64,000 nt of DNA from Ophioderma brevispina (GCA_023653785.1 JAMKCH010005373.1:17607-81606), one strand, 5' to 3'. Shown: positions 44,904 through 56,702, counted from the stretch's first letter. Program-made: numbers and translations. The notes: generated from the sequence alone by a model not told the origin.

Positions 44904-45239
44904 CATTTGAGAGAACATGTGGACAAAGTATGGAGGACGAGTTTCAAGTGTTTTTTAGAAGTGGGGAATGGTTGTTTGGATCCCAACATCACATTTATAG
45001 TGTACTCACTTCTAAAATTTGATTTATGGTGCTAAAAGCAACACCAACAAACAATCCGATTAAGAGAAACAAACATAAGAAGTATTTTAATACCCAATTA
45101 GCCTTAAAATGCCCAAGAAATGTGACACTTTTTGATGCGGTCCGTTGGTACATTCAAGACGGTGTTATTATTTTAAAACCCTACCTAAGTGTTTAACTGT
45201 ACCAGAGCAGACAGACAAAAAGAATGTCAAGTAGAGCAG

Positions 45240-45790
45240 GTTATGCAGATGCCAAGGCGGGTTGAAAGCCCTATTCAAAACCAGTCGTCGTGTGGGCGCT
45301 GACATTTTGAATCTTGCACGGAATAATTATTAGTGTGGGTGCTTGTATCACACAAATATGTCAATTCGATACAAACAATCCGGCAAAATATCAGTTGTTG
45401 GATGTTGGGTGCTATGGGTGGGTTAAATTTTGTCCTATACCCATGGCCACACAACGATGAAATGGACACGTCAGTCGTCTTGCGATTAAATAAACCGCCT
45501 CAATGAATACATCTTTTCACCTAGCGCGCCTAAGCACCTATAAGCGAGTGAGTATCTGAGCACAATGATAATGGTAAACTATTATTACACCTGGCCAGCT
45601 CTAACACGTACATAATTTGTACACTACTGATTAGTTGTATATGCAAAGCGGCACCCACAGTATGTGGAAGAAGACGGAGGACCATTGCTTTCTATTGTTG
45701 GTACTCTATGTTTTCTTTGTGGTCGGCCAAAACCTGCGAGACGATGAATTTCTAAAGATGACGTAACCCATAACGTTTGCCTCTCTATTA
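45240..45790 (+). repeat. Dispersed repeat family S, copy 2
   Basis: Diverged copy of 5840-6380 in the same orientation. Boundaries are approximate. Confidence 0.8.
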
Positions 45791-45853
45791 TAATCGAAAC
45801 CCCTCTTTGGCAGAAGCCCTAATAGAGGAATGGCAGCCGAGGATCGCATGAAA

Positions 45854-45948
45854 GGCGAAAAAAAAAGAACAAAGCCCAACTAATTTCAGTACAGAAGGCA
45901 GGCGAAAAAAAAAGAACAAGCCACAACTAATTTCAGTACAGAAGGCCC
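45854..45948 (+). repeat. Tandem duplication, unit about 46 bp
   Basis: GGCGAAAAAAAAAGAACAA followed by CAACTAATTTCAGTACAGAA and GGC occurs twice in a row, with small differences. Confidence 0.85.
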
Positions 45949-48686
45949 TAGTGTTATTTTGCACATAAGGCTGAATTATTAATTATACATAGACCTATTA
46001 GGAAAGTAATACATTTCCTTATTTATATATCATTAACAATTTCTTTATAAAATTGTTAAAAATTGGACTTTTTCGCCTTTTGGGCAATTATCCCGTCAAG
46101 CAAAATAATTTTGCCGATCGTTAAGAACTAAGAAAAACAAGGTTATCGGAAAACAACGGGGTAAGTACACTGCACCCTAGTACCGCCAAGAACGGTTTCA
46201 TATCCTAAAGATATTATTGAGAAAATATTAAGACGTTGCAATCAGATCTGTTGTCATGGACCAGTCAAGTTTATTTAGCTTTATTACCGTAAGAGAGGTG
46301 TATTTTCCTTTTAACGTAGACCTTCGCGATTTATCCCCGAGGCACTCCAAATATCAACTTTACACACGACTGCGTACATACGCTTTTAACATCTCCAAGC
46401 TCGCTTCTATTTGTTTGCGTCTACAAAACTCCCCCTTTGCGTGGTGCCAAAGAATTTAATGTAATTGTCAATTGACATTTTTCCGCTGTGATTGATACCC
46501 AAAATGAATACAAATGAGCATTCCGTTAGAATGACGTCACAAAGTTAGCATGGTGGCAAAGCTGTCAATTTCCATATAGTATAATAATAATAGAAGAAAT
46601 TAATGTGCTATACCAAAAGACAGAAGTGTTTAGAAAGTATTACACAATTCCAGTCTTTTCATGAATTGTCTTGACTATGACGTCGTAGCGACATAATGAA
46701 CTGTTTTAATATATATTGAGGGTCAAATTTCTCAATGTAAAGAAAGAAAGAAACAGGTTTCTTTATATAAAGCAAGTAAGACAAACATGCCACACTGCAT
46801 CACCAGACTTCCGTTATTTACGAAAGGGAAAAAGTGGCCATCAACTAAGTTTTTATCTTTGAAAACAAAGAAAGTCTTCCAATGTATTGAAAGGACAATA
46901 AACAATACGCAACCTTCTATATCATCTCCACATACTTCCGTGTATACTCTTATATTGAGGGGGCCAAGTTGCGTGTCCTTTTAAGGCTGAGTGTTAACCA
47001 GTTCAGGATAGGGATTTTCTTTTAACCATACCGTATCTATTCGTCGTCAGAGAGTAATTGTTTGAGGAATTTCAGGTTAGGTACACAGCAATAGATCATT
47101 TCCTCTAACTATTTACTCACAAATAACAATTTTAGACTTCCCTCGTATTTCCAGCAATAATGCCAAAAGCTAACAATAGAGATGGTACACTCTTAGACAA
47201 AACAGTTTTTTGTTTCATTTTAAGAGTAGACAAGGATTAAGGCCTTTTCAAGGTTTCGCTCAATGTCCTAAAATCGACAGTGTTTTTTCCCTTTTTCTTT
47301 TTCTTGGAAAGAAAAATGGTACGCACAACCCCGCCGGATACTATTCACAATCCACTCAGTAGTCGTGAACCATTTTACCAGTTGGGCAGTAATTAATTTT
47401 TAGTTTTTGCAAGTAACTATATTATTAAGAGGTCATATTTTGGTTGATTTTTTTCCACAGATTTTAAAATTATGTATTCTTATAACCATTTGGAATCAGT
47501 ATGCAAAATGCATTCAAATGAGTTCAAACAAGCCTAGTCTTAGGTCAGTGGCTTTTCAAACGGCTTTTACGGAACGAGAAAAGTGTCTGAAAATTTTGCT
47601 GCTAGAATATCGAACAAAAAAATTAAATTTACGGAGTCCGTAATTTTCATTAATTTACGGAGTCCGTAATTTCTAACAGTCTAGGTACTCCAAAATTTTA
47701 ACATTCGATTCTTACCACTATGTTATTGAAGCAACAATAACACAGTAGTAAAATTTATGTAATTAATGTTATTACACTCTTATCAAAACAAAAGTGCAAC
47801 TTAGAACTCTTTAATATCCCGTACATAGACCCTTGAGGTTGTCCGAGACCCTTCTTTTGTGTGTTAATGTAAGTACAAAGTTAAGAAAAGCGAAAATTTG
47901 TGTTAACCCTCTTTGGTTCTAAGTAAATTTTTGGCGAAACCATTCTCTTCTGCAACGAACCTTTGAAGCGTTCTTTATTAAAGGTTTTTTAAGTTTCTGC
48001 AAAGAACCATTTTCTAGGCTAAAGCACGTTTCTTTAGGTAAAACAAAAAAATAACTTATTGAGGATTCTTTGACAAATGTGTTCATCAATTAAATAACTT
48101 ACGAACGCTAAACGCTATGTTGTACATACTTTCTAAGTTTCTAAATTATAGTGAATGACATTGAGCTTTTAATAATAGATCACCAAGTCTAAATTAGGTT
48201 ATGTTTGAAATTGAACTATGGTAGATTCAACCATCTTCTCTGATTCAACCCATCGTGTCACCTCTAGTACTTTTCCGAAGGTATTGGCATTGAATGAGGG
48301 ATGTGCAGTGGATGAAAAGTAAAATTCACGCGAAATCTACTGAAATATGTAGTCCGATAGCAGAAAAAAAATCAATTCTGAGCTTAGTGAAATCATTCAG
48401 GTCAACGTAAACACATTAATAGCTATACATTAACTCTCAATACATTCTGACTAATCGTATTTTCTTCAATGGTATTCAATGTAACAGGTGAGTTGAATGT
48501 TACTGACTTTTGAATGCCCGTGCTTTGGATAGAAAGGAACACAAAAGTCTTTGCACTCTATTAAATATTGAAAGACCACATTATCTTATCTTTATTCATG
48601 AACAGGTGAATCTGGTCACATATTCTGCCTCCTCTCCCAACTAATCGACGCTGTCCAAAACGTTTCCTCCGGTGACATGATGGTTT

Positions 48687-48898
48687 GAATCTACTATAGC
48701 ACAAATGAAACCCGTGTATATGCTTATATTCAAACTAGCTCAAACTCTTAGCACATTCATAAGACATAAGAGATCCGTAATAGCATTCAGTTGCCCAAAT
48801 TCTTTCTGTTATTGTCTGAATTTCACCGGGGAGCTTCACCTTATTATTGGAGCCCGACAGTTGTCATCTAGTGAAACTAAAAAAAAAAAAAAAAAAAA
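48687..48898 (+). repeat. Local duplication, copy A, ending in poly(A)
   Basis: From ATGGTTTGAATCTACTATAG to TCATCTAGTGAAACT it is almost identical to 49106-49303. Copy A then runs into 20 A (48879-48898), while copy B continues as TTTGCAGTCGCGCATC. Confidence 0.85.
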
Positions 48899-49105
48899 TA
48901 ACGTGGTGTGCTTTTGAACATGATTGGATCAATTTAAAGATTTGACCCCTGTACAAACTTTGTCTTGGCCCCCTCTCCTTAAGGCACCACTTGCGGCACT
49001 TAAGAATTGCGTTTCAGGGGTTTCTGTCAGGCTGTCTACAAATGTAATCACTCAAACCTTTTGTACTTGAGATGTGTTACAAATGTGTGCTAGCTCCAGG
49101 GCTAA
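48899..49105 (-). mobile_element. Single arm of fold-back family F (minus)
   Basis: This is the reverse complement of 57595-57810. Shared landmarks are AACGTGGT, TGATTGGATCA, GTACAAACTTTG, CTCCTTAAGGCACCACTTG, AAACCTTTTGTACT and TGTGTTACAAATGT. It separates the two copies of the local duplication. Confidence 0.75.
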
Positions 49106-49303
49106 TGGTTTGAATCTACTATAGCACAAATGAAACCCGCGTATATGCTTATATTCAAACTAGCTCAAACTCTTAGCACATTCATAAGACATAAGAGATC
49201 CGTAATAGCATTCAGTTGCCCAAATTCTTTCTGTTATTGTCTGAATTTCACCGGGGAGCTTCACCTTATTATTGGAGCCCGACAGTTGTCATCTAGTGAA
49301 ACT
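49106..49303 (+). repeat. Local duplication, copy B
   Basis: Matches 48687-48878 with very few differences (for example CCCGCGTAT against CCCGTGTAT). There is no poly(A) at its end. Confidence 0.85.
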
Positions 49304-50238
49304 TTTGCAGTCGCGCATCACTTGTTTTCCATTGAGATGGCTTAACCTTGGCGCCATCACCGTTTTGTAGACCACTCTATCAAATTTGCCACAAAAATGT
49401 AATTGTTACTTCGCGTGCATTGCCAATTTGACCCTGAAACGTTGCTGTTGTTGGTCTTTTCACTTGCTGGTATGACGATTATAGGGTTTTCTTTTTGTCT
49501 TGAAATTAATTGTCTGGAATTAACATCTTTGTAATGGGTTGATTGTATTTTGGAGACTTTTTGATCGCCTGAGGTGGAACGGGGCGGCACATGTCCCCAC
49601 CTCACAGTAATTAGCGACATAAGCTCTGACCTTTTTTGAATGCTTTTTTTGGCCTCCATTCTCAATACTTTATAAGTTAATTATTAACATGGTGTGTTGG
49701 AATTCTTTCAAAAAAGGGCTGAGTGTAATTATGTAGTCATCGACAAATTTGAGGACGGCTGTACCGTGACGAAATGTCAGTATTGGTTAAATCACAGTTC
49801 CCATGCAGTTTCTAAAATCGTTACCCGGGGCGTCTAGCTTTAGCTATGTTTTTAGAGTATAACGTGCAAACCTCTGTAGGTTTATAGTTGTGTAGCTTAT
49901 AAAAGTTTAGAGATAGATACTTTAGAAACAATGGTGATGCTGTATGCTTTGAGATTTTGTTGTTGTGTCTTAGAGCAATAATGGATTATTTCGGGAGAAA
50001 TGTCAAAGAAACCTAACGATATCAAATCTCAACATCACTTTGAGGGCGTGTGTCATATCATGTACCTATTATTGATTTTATATAAATGTGAAAGGGAAAA
50101 GGAAATGCCGCAGTGGAAAGAAAGATGTGTGCAAAAGGAACAGAAAGCAAGAATTGGGTAAGATATTTTTTCAACAAAAACAAAGAACAAAACAAAATTA
50201 ATAATACATTCTGTCTTGTATTTTGTGTTTTAATTCAG

Positions 50239-51220
50239 GTAGGGCCAAACTTCCGACGCCTCCACCTACTCCCGACACTCCAAGCTCAAGTTCCGGATGC
50301 CAATCCCCGAGGTTCGACTCTTTGTCGTTTGGAGCCATTCCCAATGAGCTGGAACGTACTTTTAACTGCAATGATTGTAACTACACTACCCGAAGACGAC
50401 GAACCTCAAGAGACACATCCAATCCATGCACAGTCGGCAGGAAATCGTCGAATGCTGTGGTCAAAACTTCCATAGCAAAGCCGAATTTCGCGCTCATGTC
50501 AAAGAACTCCATCAGAATGGATACAAATGTCAGTTATGTTCACGCACCTTTTGTCGCAAAGCTCTCCTGAAGAGACACATGAGCGTGCACAATGGTATTA
50601 AAGAATTCAACTGCAAATTGTGCAACTATGCCACCAGTCATAAGAGCAACCTGGAACGCCATCAACGAGTGCACAATCGCCACCACACTACCTCCTTCCA
50701 AGATGCAGCGGCGAAGTTTCACTTTTCTGCTCGTTCCCCAACACAACTGACGCCGCCGGCCGCGCCCGTAACACCACCCTCAGAAAGCGCACCAGTAGAT
50801 ATGTTGCCTGAGAAAATTACAGAGAAAGAGGAGGAGGCGAGGCATGTTAAGCAGGAACAGGAACATAAACAGGATGAAGAGGAACATAAACAGGAGGAAG
50901 AGGAACATAAACAGAAGGATGAACAGGAAGAGATCACCCGTAATGATCGTCTTCTAGCCCTTCGTGTGGCAACTGAGGAGGTTCTTGCACTGCAGGAGAC
51001 CTCAAAAATGATGGCTGGCAGTCAGCGTCTTTGTGCCTGGCCTTATAAATGCGTACAGTGTGTTCAGAGGTTCAAGACTCAGCAGGCCCTCACACTTCAC
51101 GAGATTCAGACACATCCGAACAGAAGAGCCGATGCCTTCCTTTCGTTCCCTCTCAAATATCAGCTGAAGATTGTGTACAGCGCCATCACCCAAGCGCAGG
51201 AAAAATCAAAACAGGATTAG
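50239..51220 (+). CDS. C2H2 zinc-finger transcription factor, coding exon 2
   Basis: The acceptor TTTTAATTCAG ends at 50238, and the phase fits exon 1. The model protein is about 362 residues. 36-76: Pro/Ser-rich linker (LPTPPPTPDTPSSSS). 77-100: finger 1 (FNCNDCNYTT..H-x4-H). 106-127: degenerate finger 2 (ECCGQNF..H-x4-H, first Cys misplaced). 131-153 and 159-181: canonical fingers 3 and 4 (YKCQLC.., FNCKLC..). 244-264: three 7-residue repeats, EHKQ plus acidic residues. 305-328: C-terminal finger 5 (YKCVQC..H-x4-H). The stop is TAG at 51218. The linker frame and finger frame differ by one base: a single missing A near 50399 (CGACGAAC) splits finger 1. This is a sequence error or an inactivating mutation. 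I do not recognise the ortholog. It is probably a nuclear DNA-binding regulator. Confidence 0.75.
50861..50923 (+). repeat. In-frame 21 bp minisatellite in the zinc-finger gene
   Basis: Three units of 21 bp starting GAACATAAACAG encode EHKQDEE, EHKQEEE and EHKQKDE. Unit length divisible by three lets copy number vary without breaking the frame. Confidence 0.85.
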
Positions 51221-51651
51221 AGAATCACTAGGAACGTTTAATTAAGTGTTAGATGCTGTTATTCTTACCCCCCTAACAGTCTAAACACAAGTGTTGACTC
51301 GGCGCATAACACTCTTCAAGCACTTCAACTTGTTAATATTAACACTAAAACACATTTAAACGGATGCTGGTGTTAATGAATATTGAAAAATCAATGAATA
51401 TATATTTTATTAACACTTTAATGTGTTAATAATCATTAACAGCTTTTAGTGCATATTAACAGTGTGCAACGCCTCCTATACCTTTACGTATAAAAATACA
51501 CGTTGAAGTGTTAAAACAGCATTATCCGCTGAGTTTACTTTGTTTTTAAAGTGTATGTTTATGAATTTATACCCTATTTGCTGAGAACAAACAAATTACT
51601 AAATGACATTTTGGTGTACTGAATGAATGGCACTTTGGCGCCTTTAAAACT
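51221..51651. other. 3' flank of the zinc-finger gene
   Basis: It includes the 3' UTR start. No AATAAA is seen in the first 400 bp. TTAATATTAACACT, TTAACACTTTAATGTGTTAA and CATTAACAGCTTTTAGTG form a diffuse set of inverted matches that may be a degraded MITE. Confidence 0.4.
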
Positions 51652-52385
51652 TTAAAGGGACATAATGGCATGAAAAAAATGACATAATGAAAAGGACCCT
51701 TACTGAAATCACTTGCACGAGTTTGAAAACAATTTGGATTTACAGTCTGTAAAAACAGCAAAAAACAGGAAGAGTTCCAGGGGGAGATGGCAGTTTGTGG
51801 CAATTTCTGGAACAAGGATGCTGACATTACTGCCAGCATTTACCAAACTTGAAAAGCATGTTGTCATCAGCTCACAGACCATTGCTATTGTATATGGCTA
51901 ATCCCGGCTAATCCATTATTCACTTGCCAGATCAATTTCTTACTACAAGCCTAAAGTACAATGCCTGAATTCCAGTCTGAATGCTTTTGATTTGTGTCGC
52001 AAATATAGATACACTGTAAATTCTGTCAGGGATGTGAACACCTTGCTTTTCTGTCCCAGAAATTGCCACAAACCGCCACCTCCCCCTGGAACTCTTCCGT
52101 TTTTACTGTTTTTACAGAATGTAAACATCCAAATGTCCATTGGTATTTTATTTGTGTGCAGATAAAGAATAGAATAGGCTCTTATTCAATAACATACAAT
52201 TAGTCATCAATACCTATAATAAACATAATTTATTTATCATGATAGCTTGCATCTCCTGTAGAGAGAGAGAGCTAGAGAGAGAGAGAGACGCGTCTAGGTT
52301 TTCCTGTGCCAAAGGGAAGAAATTCAGAAAGAAACTTCGTTCGCGGAGCGGGGGTGTATTTTAAGCCACTATCATTCATTTTTTT
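51652..52385 (+). repeat. Duplicated fold-back TTAA-9, copy A (left arm kept)
   Basis: The left arm starts TTAA-AGGGACATAATGGCAT (51652) and is inverted relative to 52894-53055. The centre (51812-52040) and flank (52132-52385) match copy B. The right arm is cut at GTAAACATCCA (52131), where it joins ATGTCCATTGGTATT directly. Confidence 0.75.
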
Positions 52386-52645
52386 CCGAATTCAAAATGC
52401 CCATTATGTGTCTAAATTGCTGCAGTGTTAGATCATATCATAACCTTATATTACTTTTCTTTGCGAAAAAAAAAACCAGACACTAAAGCATTTTAAAGCG
52501 GATCTTGAAGATTTACGATTGTACAAAAATCGTCATTTCTGGACGTGTTAAGCTTATACCACTTACAGGGGTATTTACTACAATCATTTCCAAAACAACA
52601 GTGCAAAAAATAGATTTTGATGAAAAATAAGGGCGCGGTTTGTTT

Positions 52646-53580
52646 ACAAGGATGCTGACATTACTGCCAGCATTTACCAAACTTGAAAAGCATGTTGTCA
52701 TCAGCTCACAGACCATTGCTATTGTATATGGCTAATCCCGGCTAATCCATTATTCACTTGCCAGATCAATTTCTTACTACAAGCCTAAAGTACAATGCCT
52801 GAATTCCAGTCTGAATGCTTTTGATTTGTGTCGCAAAACATGCTAGATACACTGTAAATTCTGTCAGGGATGTGAACACCTTGCTTTTCTGTCCCAGAAA
52901 TTGCCACAAACCGCCACCTCCCCCTGGAACTCTTCCTGTTTTTACTGTTTTTACAGAATGTAAACATCCAAATTGTTTTCAAACTCGTGGAAGTGATTTC
53001 AGTAAGGGTCCTTTTCATTATGTCAATTTTTTTTCATGCCATTATGTCCCTTTAAGAATGACATCAGCAGCCAGCACTTGTAATTTAGGTCGACAAAAAT
53101 GTAGTTATTGCATTGCACAAGTATCCAACCTTTATGGTAATGAATATATAATAATGTTATTCAGCAATCGAGTCTACTTCTTAATACTGGTTGACTATGG
53201 TTGAAAGATATCTTTTATAAATCGTATAATATCTTACAATAAAGCTCCCTCTCTCTCTCACACACACACACACTCAGCAGACGATGACCACATGTCCATT
53301 GGTATTTTATTTGTGTGCAGATAAAGAATAGAATAGGCTCTTATTCAATAACATACAATTAGTCATCAATACCTATAATAAACATAATTTATTTATCATG
53401 ATAGCTTGCATCTCCTGTAGGGAAAGAGAAAAGAGAGATGCGTCTAGGTTTTCCTGTGCCAAATGGAAGAAATTCAGAAAGAGACTTGCTACTAAAGGGA
53501 AGAAATTCAGAAAGAGACTTGGCTTGTGGAGCGGGGGTGTATTTTAAGCCACTATCAGTCATCTTTCCAAATTCTCTCGC
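52646..53580 (+). repeat. Duplicated fold-back TTAA-9, copy B (right arm kept)
   Basis: The centre starts ACAAGGATGCTGACATTACT (52646) and lacks the left arm. The right arm ends ATGCCATTATGTCCCT-TTAA (53052-53055). About 320 bp (52972-53291) is absent from copy A. Then the flank ATGTCCATTGGTATTTTAT resumes. A small tandem duplication, GAAATTCAGAAAGAGACTTG, lies at 53469-53522. Confidence 0.75.
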
Positions 53581-54479
53581 TGATAGTGGCTTTAGTCGCT
53601 CTATGTGTATTATCCTTTATACCGTCTGCACTCGAATCTGTACTCGAATCAGTACTCGGATACTTCATAAACGAATCTGTACTCATATGAAAATTTCAGG
53701 AAAGAAGCGATGCAACGTAGTTATGAACCAAATATTAGTAGGATATCCGCTATTTGTTTAAAAAATAACCGGAAACATGCAGCTTCAGAGCGCACATTCA
53801 ATTTTTAAGCAGGCCCCGGACCCGCCCGTTTCGCTTTCATGGATATAGTTCTTCCTCAGGCCAATCTCAAAATCACTCTGCGTCCTGCGTGCCTGGACAG
53901 AGAGAAATCAAAATGCTGGTGATATTCTTTTCGTGTACTTTATTCAAAATTTCAACGTAATATTGCCGTAGATAGTAAAAGTTATGTGAAAATTACAATA
54001 TTCTGAAAATATTACATATTCTGAAAACGCACAAGCCTTGAATCGTATTCTATGCATACTATGTACAACTTTGTCAGATTTATGTTAACATATGTAATTA
54101 AGATTTAGAAATTATATATCTTTTGAGCAATACGAATCAGTACTCAGTTCAGGAAAGAATTTTTTGGATTAATATGAATAAGCCTCAGGCTCATTGTATA
54201 TATGCAGATATGTATTTTTGGATTTTTTTAAATAGAAGTGGTGAAGATGTTTTGAAATTCAAGTTGCTGGTCAATTGTATTTGTTAAATAATTTGAAACT
54301 GCTGGTCAGTGTATTTTTCTTTGACGGGGCACTTTTATGCTAAACGTGTATGTCTGTTCCTAATTTATAACTGAGTAAAAACGTCACCCTGCAAACGGTG
54401 TCATAAAACTAAGAGAAATGGGAAAGAAACTACTCTTTGAATGTAAATATTGTATTTGGGTGTAATGTTTATCTATACA
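53581..54479. other. Non-coding, no recognised gene
   Basis: It contains CGAATCTGTACTCG/CGAATCAGTACTCGG short repeats (53632-53685). No exon is recognised. Confidence 0.4.
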
Positions 54480-54655
54480 AGCAGGCAAACGGATATTCCT
54501 CAGCTCCGTGTAATATTGCACAAAACTAGTCTAGTGCCAAGACTTCAATGAGGGATTATAGAGCTTTATTCAGTCAGGTATATAATCCATTATTGAAGTC
54601 TTGACACTAGACTAGGTCAATGCAATATTACATGAAGGAATGATCAGGCAAATGA
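54480..54655. mobile_element. Fold-back element with about 75 bp arms
   Basis: GTGTAATATTGCA, CTAGTCTAGTGCCAAGACTT and CAATGAGGGATTATA are mirrored at 54575-54640. The outer parts CAGGCAAA and TTTGCCTG also pair. The target duplication is not resolved. Confidence 0.75.
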
Positions 54656-56528
54656 CTGGGGGAAAAGCCTAGACGAGCTACGAAGGTCGTCAAAGCAACG
54701 GATCCTGTTTTTCCATAACACGCATGAACTACCAAATAATTCACTATACAAATCGGTCTTCACTTTATTGACCGATCGAGACAATTTCATTCCTTTGCGA
54801 CTTGTTCTGACTCTAATACATTAATTAATCACGTCTGTGCATGAGCCATGACACCAGTAACTGAGAGAAAGTTCAATGGACAAGATAAATCTAACAAGGT
54901 AGGCCTAAACTATGAATTGAATAACCAATGTCACGGAACAACACAGCAGAGAGTCAATTAGACTGGAGCCAAGATAGAGTGAATGTTTGTTATACGCTTG
55001 TATATGAATCACACCACTAAATAAACTAGGTGTAGCAGACGACGTCAGTGCCGAGACAGTGCTGGCGTTCGAAATATGACCCTTTGCCTAAATGAAGAGT
55101 CACAAAATGTTGATAAGTTGTGTCTTTATATGAAATTTGATATTAATCATAATGTTTGGACTGGTAACAAACCATTTGGTTGGTAAAGATTTTGTCTGTG
55201 CCATTTGGTATAATTTCTGAGGGTTTGGGGAAACTGTGCAATTTTAATTTCTAGTAACATTCAACTAGGCTTGGACGTTTTGATAACATGCAAATCTTTC
55301 GATGCTCTGTAGCTCAAAAAATCAGCCTTCATCATATGACTTTTTCATTTTTGTTGAAGAGGTATGGTCCTAATCTTCAAAAAAAGTTTTGAAATAACCA
55401 GTCGCTTTATAGCCGAGAAATTGACGTTTGGTGAGAGGTCATTTTGTACACAAGTCTATAGGGAGTTATTTTGTGGTGTGATTCCTACAGAATCAATATT
55501 CAATATATTGCTGCAGGGTTACGTCCTGGTTAAACAGAGGTCACACCATGCACCATCATGTCCAAATAATATAACATTTTCTCATGGAACAATTTTACGG
55601 ATGCTATAGCCAATGGCAGTGACATCACGACCACAGTGAACAGGTGCAATGCGGATTACTATCTCAGCTATCTGGCAAGGAAAATTATTGCCTCAATGAA
55701 ATTTAATTCAGTATTAGCAAGATCGAAAATTACGCGCACTCTAAACACAAACATTGTTTTTAAATGAATGGAAATGATTGTAGAATGGGTTAATTTCAGA
55801 AGTCGCCATATTTGCAGGTAGAGCCTTTGAACTGGTATTGGAATAAATGAGGGTGTTACATAACAATTCATTCACCTCTTGTAAGATCATTGGTTTTATG
55901 TAGAGAGAATCGAACCTGATGCAACTGTTGTGAAAAGACGCCCATTGCTGCGGGTTCGAAGCTCTCCACTATAGTAGATTTCAAAATAAATGAGACCTCA
56001 TTAAACGTTTCAGGTCTGTCCATTCACCGCGAGAGGTAAGAGGAATTATTTTAATGGCCAAAGGTAAAACAATTATGATACTCATACAATATATAGTAAT
56101 GTAGCTAGAAAATTAATGTTGACCTAAAATACATTATTTCACATCTAACATAGATGGATGTTTCAATTGAAGTATCAGGATGAAAACACCAGCATTGATT
56201 TTTTCATAAACGTTGTTATTTAATATTTGAACACAACTTACCTTTGACACTGCAAAATATCATTCCTTCACAGCATTGGAGAAATAATGCATTCTTATCT
56301 CATATCGATGCACACATAACACAACTAAGTTTTTATTTGGTCATCCAAAAATGGACCAGCCTTGTAGTAAGAGATTAGCGCAAACGGATTTGACACCCTG
56401 GCCAACAATGGCATAAGTCTTTCAATCATTAACAGACCATTGTATAACTGAATGCATCAGATTCCAGTAAGCCGATTCTGTACAGGAACTTAGTACCATG
56501 GTCACAATATGTTTTGTAATGGCAACAA
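54656..56528. other. Non-coding, with one B-box-like repeat end
   Basis: No exon is recognised. At 55948-55990, GCGGGTTCGAAGCTCTC is followed by CACTATAGTAGATTTCAAA and AATGAGACCTC. The last two phrases recur inverted at 56588-56622. Confidence 0.45.
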
Positions 56529-56532
56529 AGGC

Positions 56533-56602
56533 CTAGTCTCTGCATGGCCGGGGATTGAACCCCCATCAATATCACCCGTCCAAATATGCAAGGAGTCTCA
56601 TG
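56533..56602 (-). repeat. tRNA-like SINE fragment
   Basis: The minus strand has TTGCATATTTGGACGGG (A-box-like) and GGGGGTTCAATCCCC (a good B box with a pairing T-arm) about 30 nt apart. The acceptor stem does not pair. It is most likely a tRNA-derived repeat, not a tRNA gene. Confidence 0.45.
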
Positions 56603-56702
56603 TAATTTGAAATCTACTATAATGGCGAATCCGTTCAAATATAGCATAAAATGTAATTTGAAATCTACTATAATGGCGAATCCGTTCAAATATAGCATAA
56701 AA
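56600..56702. repeat. Tandem duplication, 51 bp unit
   Basis: ATGTAATTTGAAATCTACTA followed by ATGGCGAATCCGTTCAAATA and TAGCATAAA occurs twice with no visible differences. Confidence 0.9.

Larger units (their letters stand above)
33712..50238 (+). other. Intron of the zinc-finger gene (16.5 kb)
   Basis: It starts GTAAGT and ends TTTTAATTCAG. It is phase 1, so the G at 33711 and GT at 50239 form a glycine codon that opens the reading frame leading into the fingers. It is filled with MITEs, fold-backs and two local duplications, listed separately. Stretches within it not listed as repeats (33720-34359, 34621-35706, 36062-36469, 39841-40441, 40617-42049, 42887-44668, 45949-48684, 49304-50238) hold nothing I recognise apart from the small motifs noted elsewhere. 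Confidence 0.65.

Noticed and set aside
50395..50402. Programmed ribosomal frameshift in the zinc-finger gene
   Set aside because: No slippery heptamer or downstream structure is evident, and the break falls inside a finger. A missing base is the simpler explanation.
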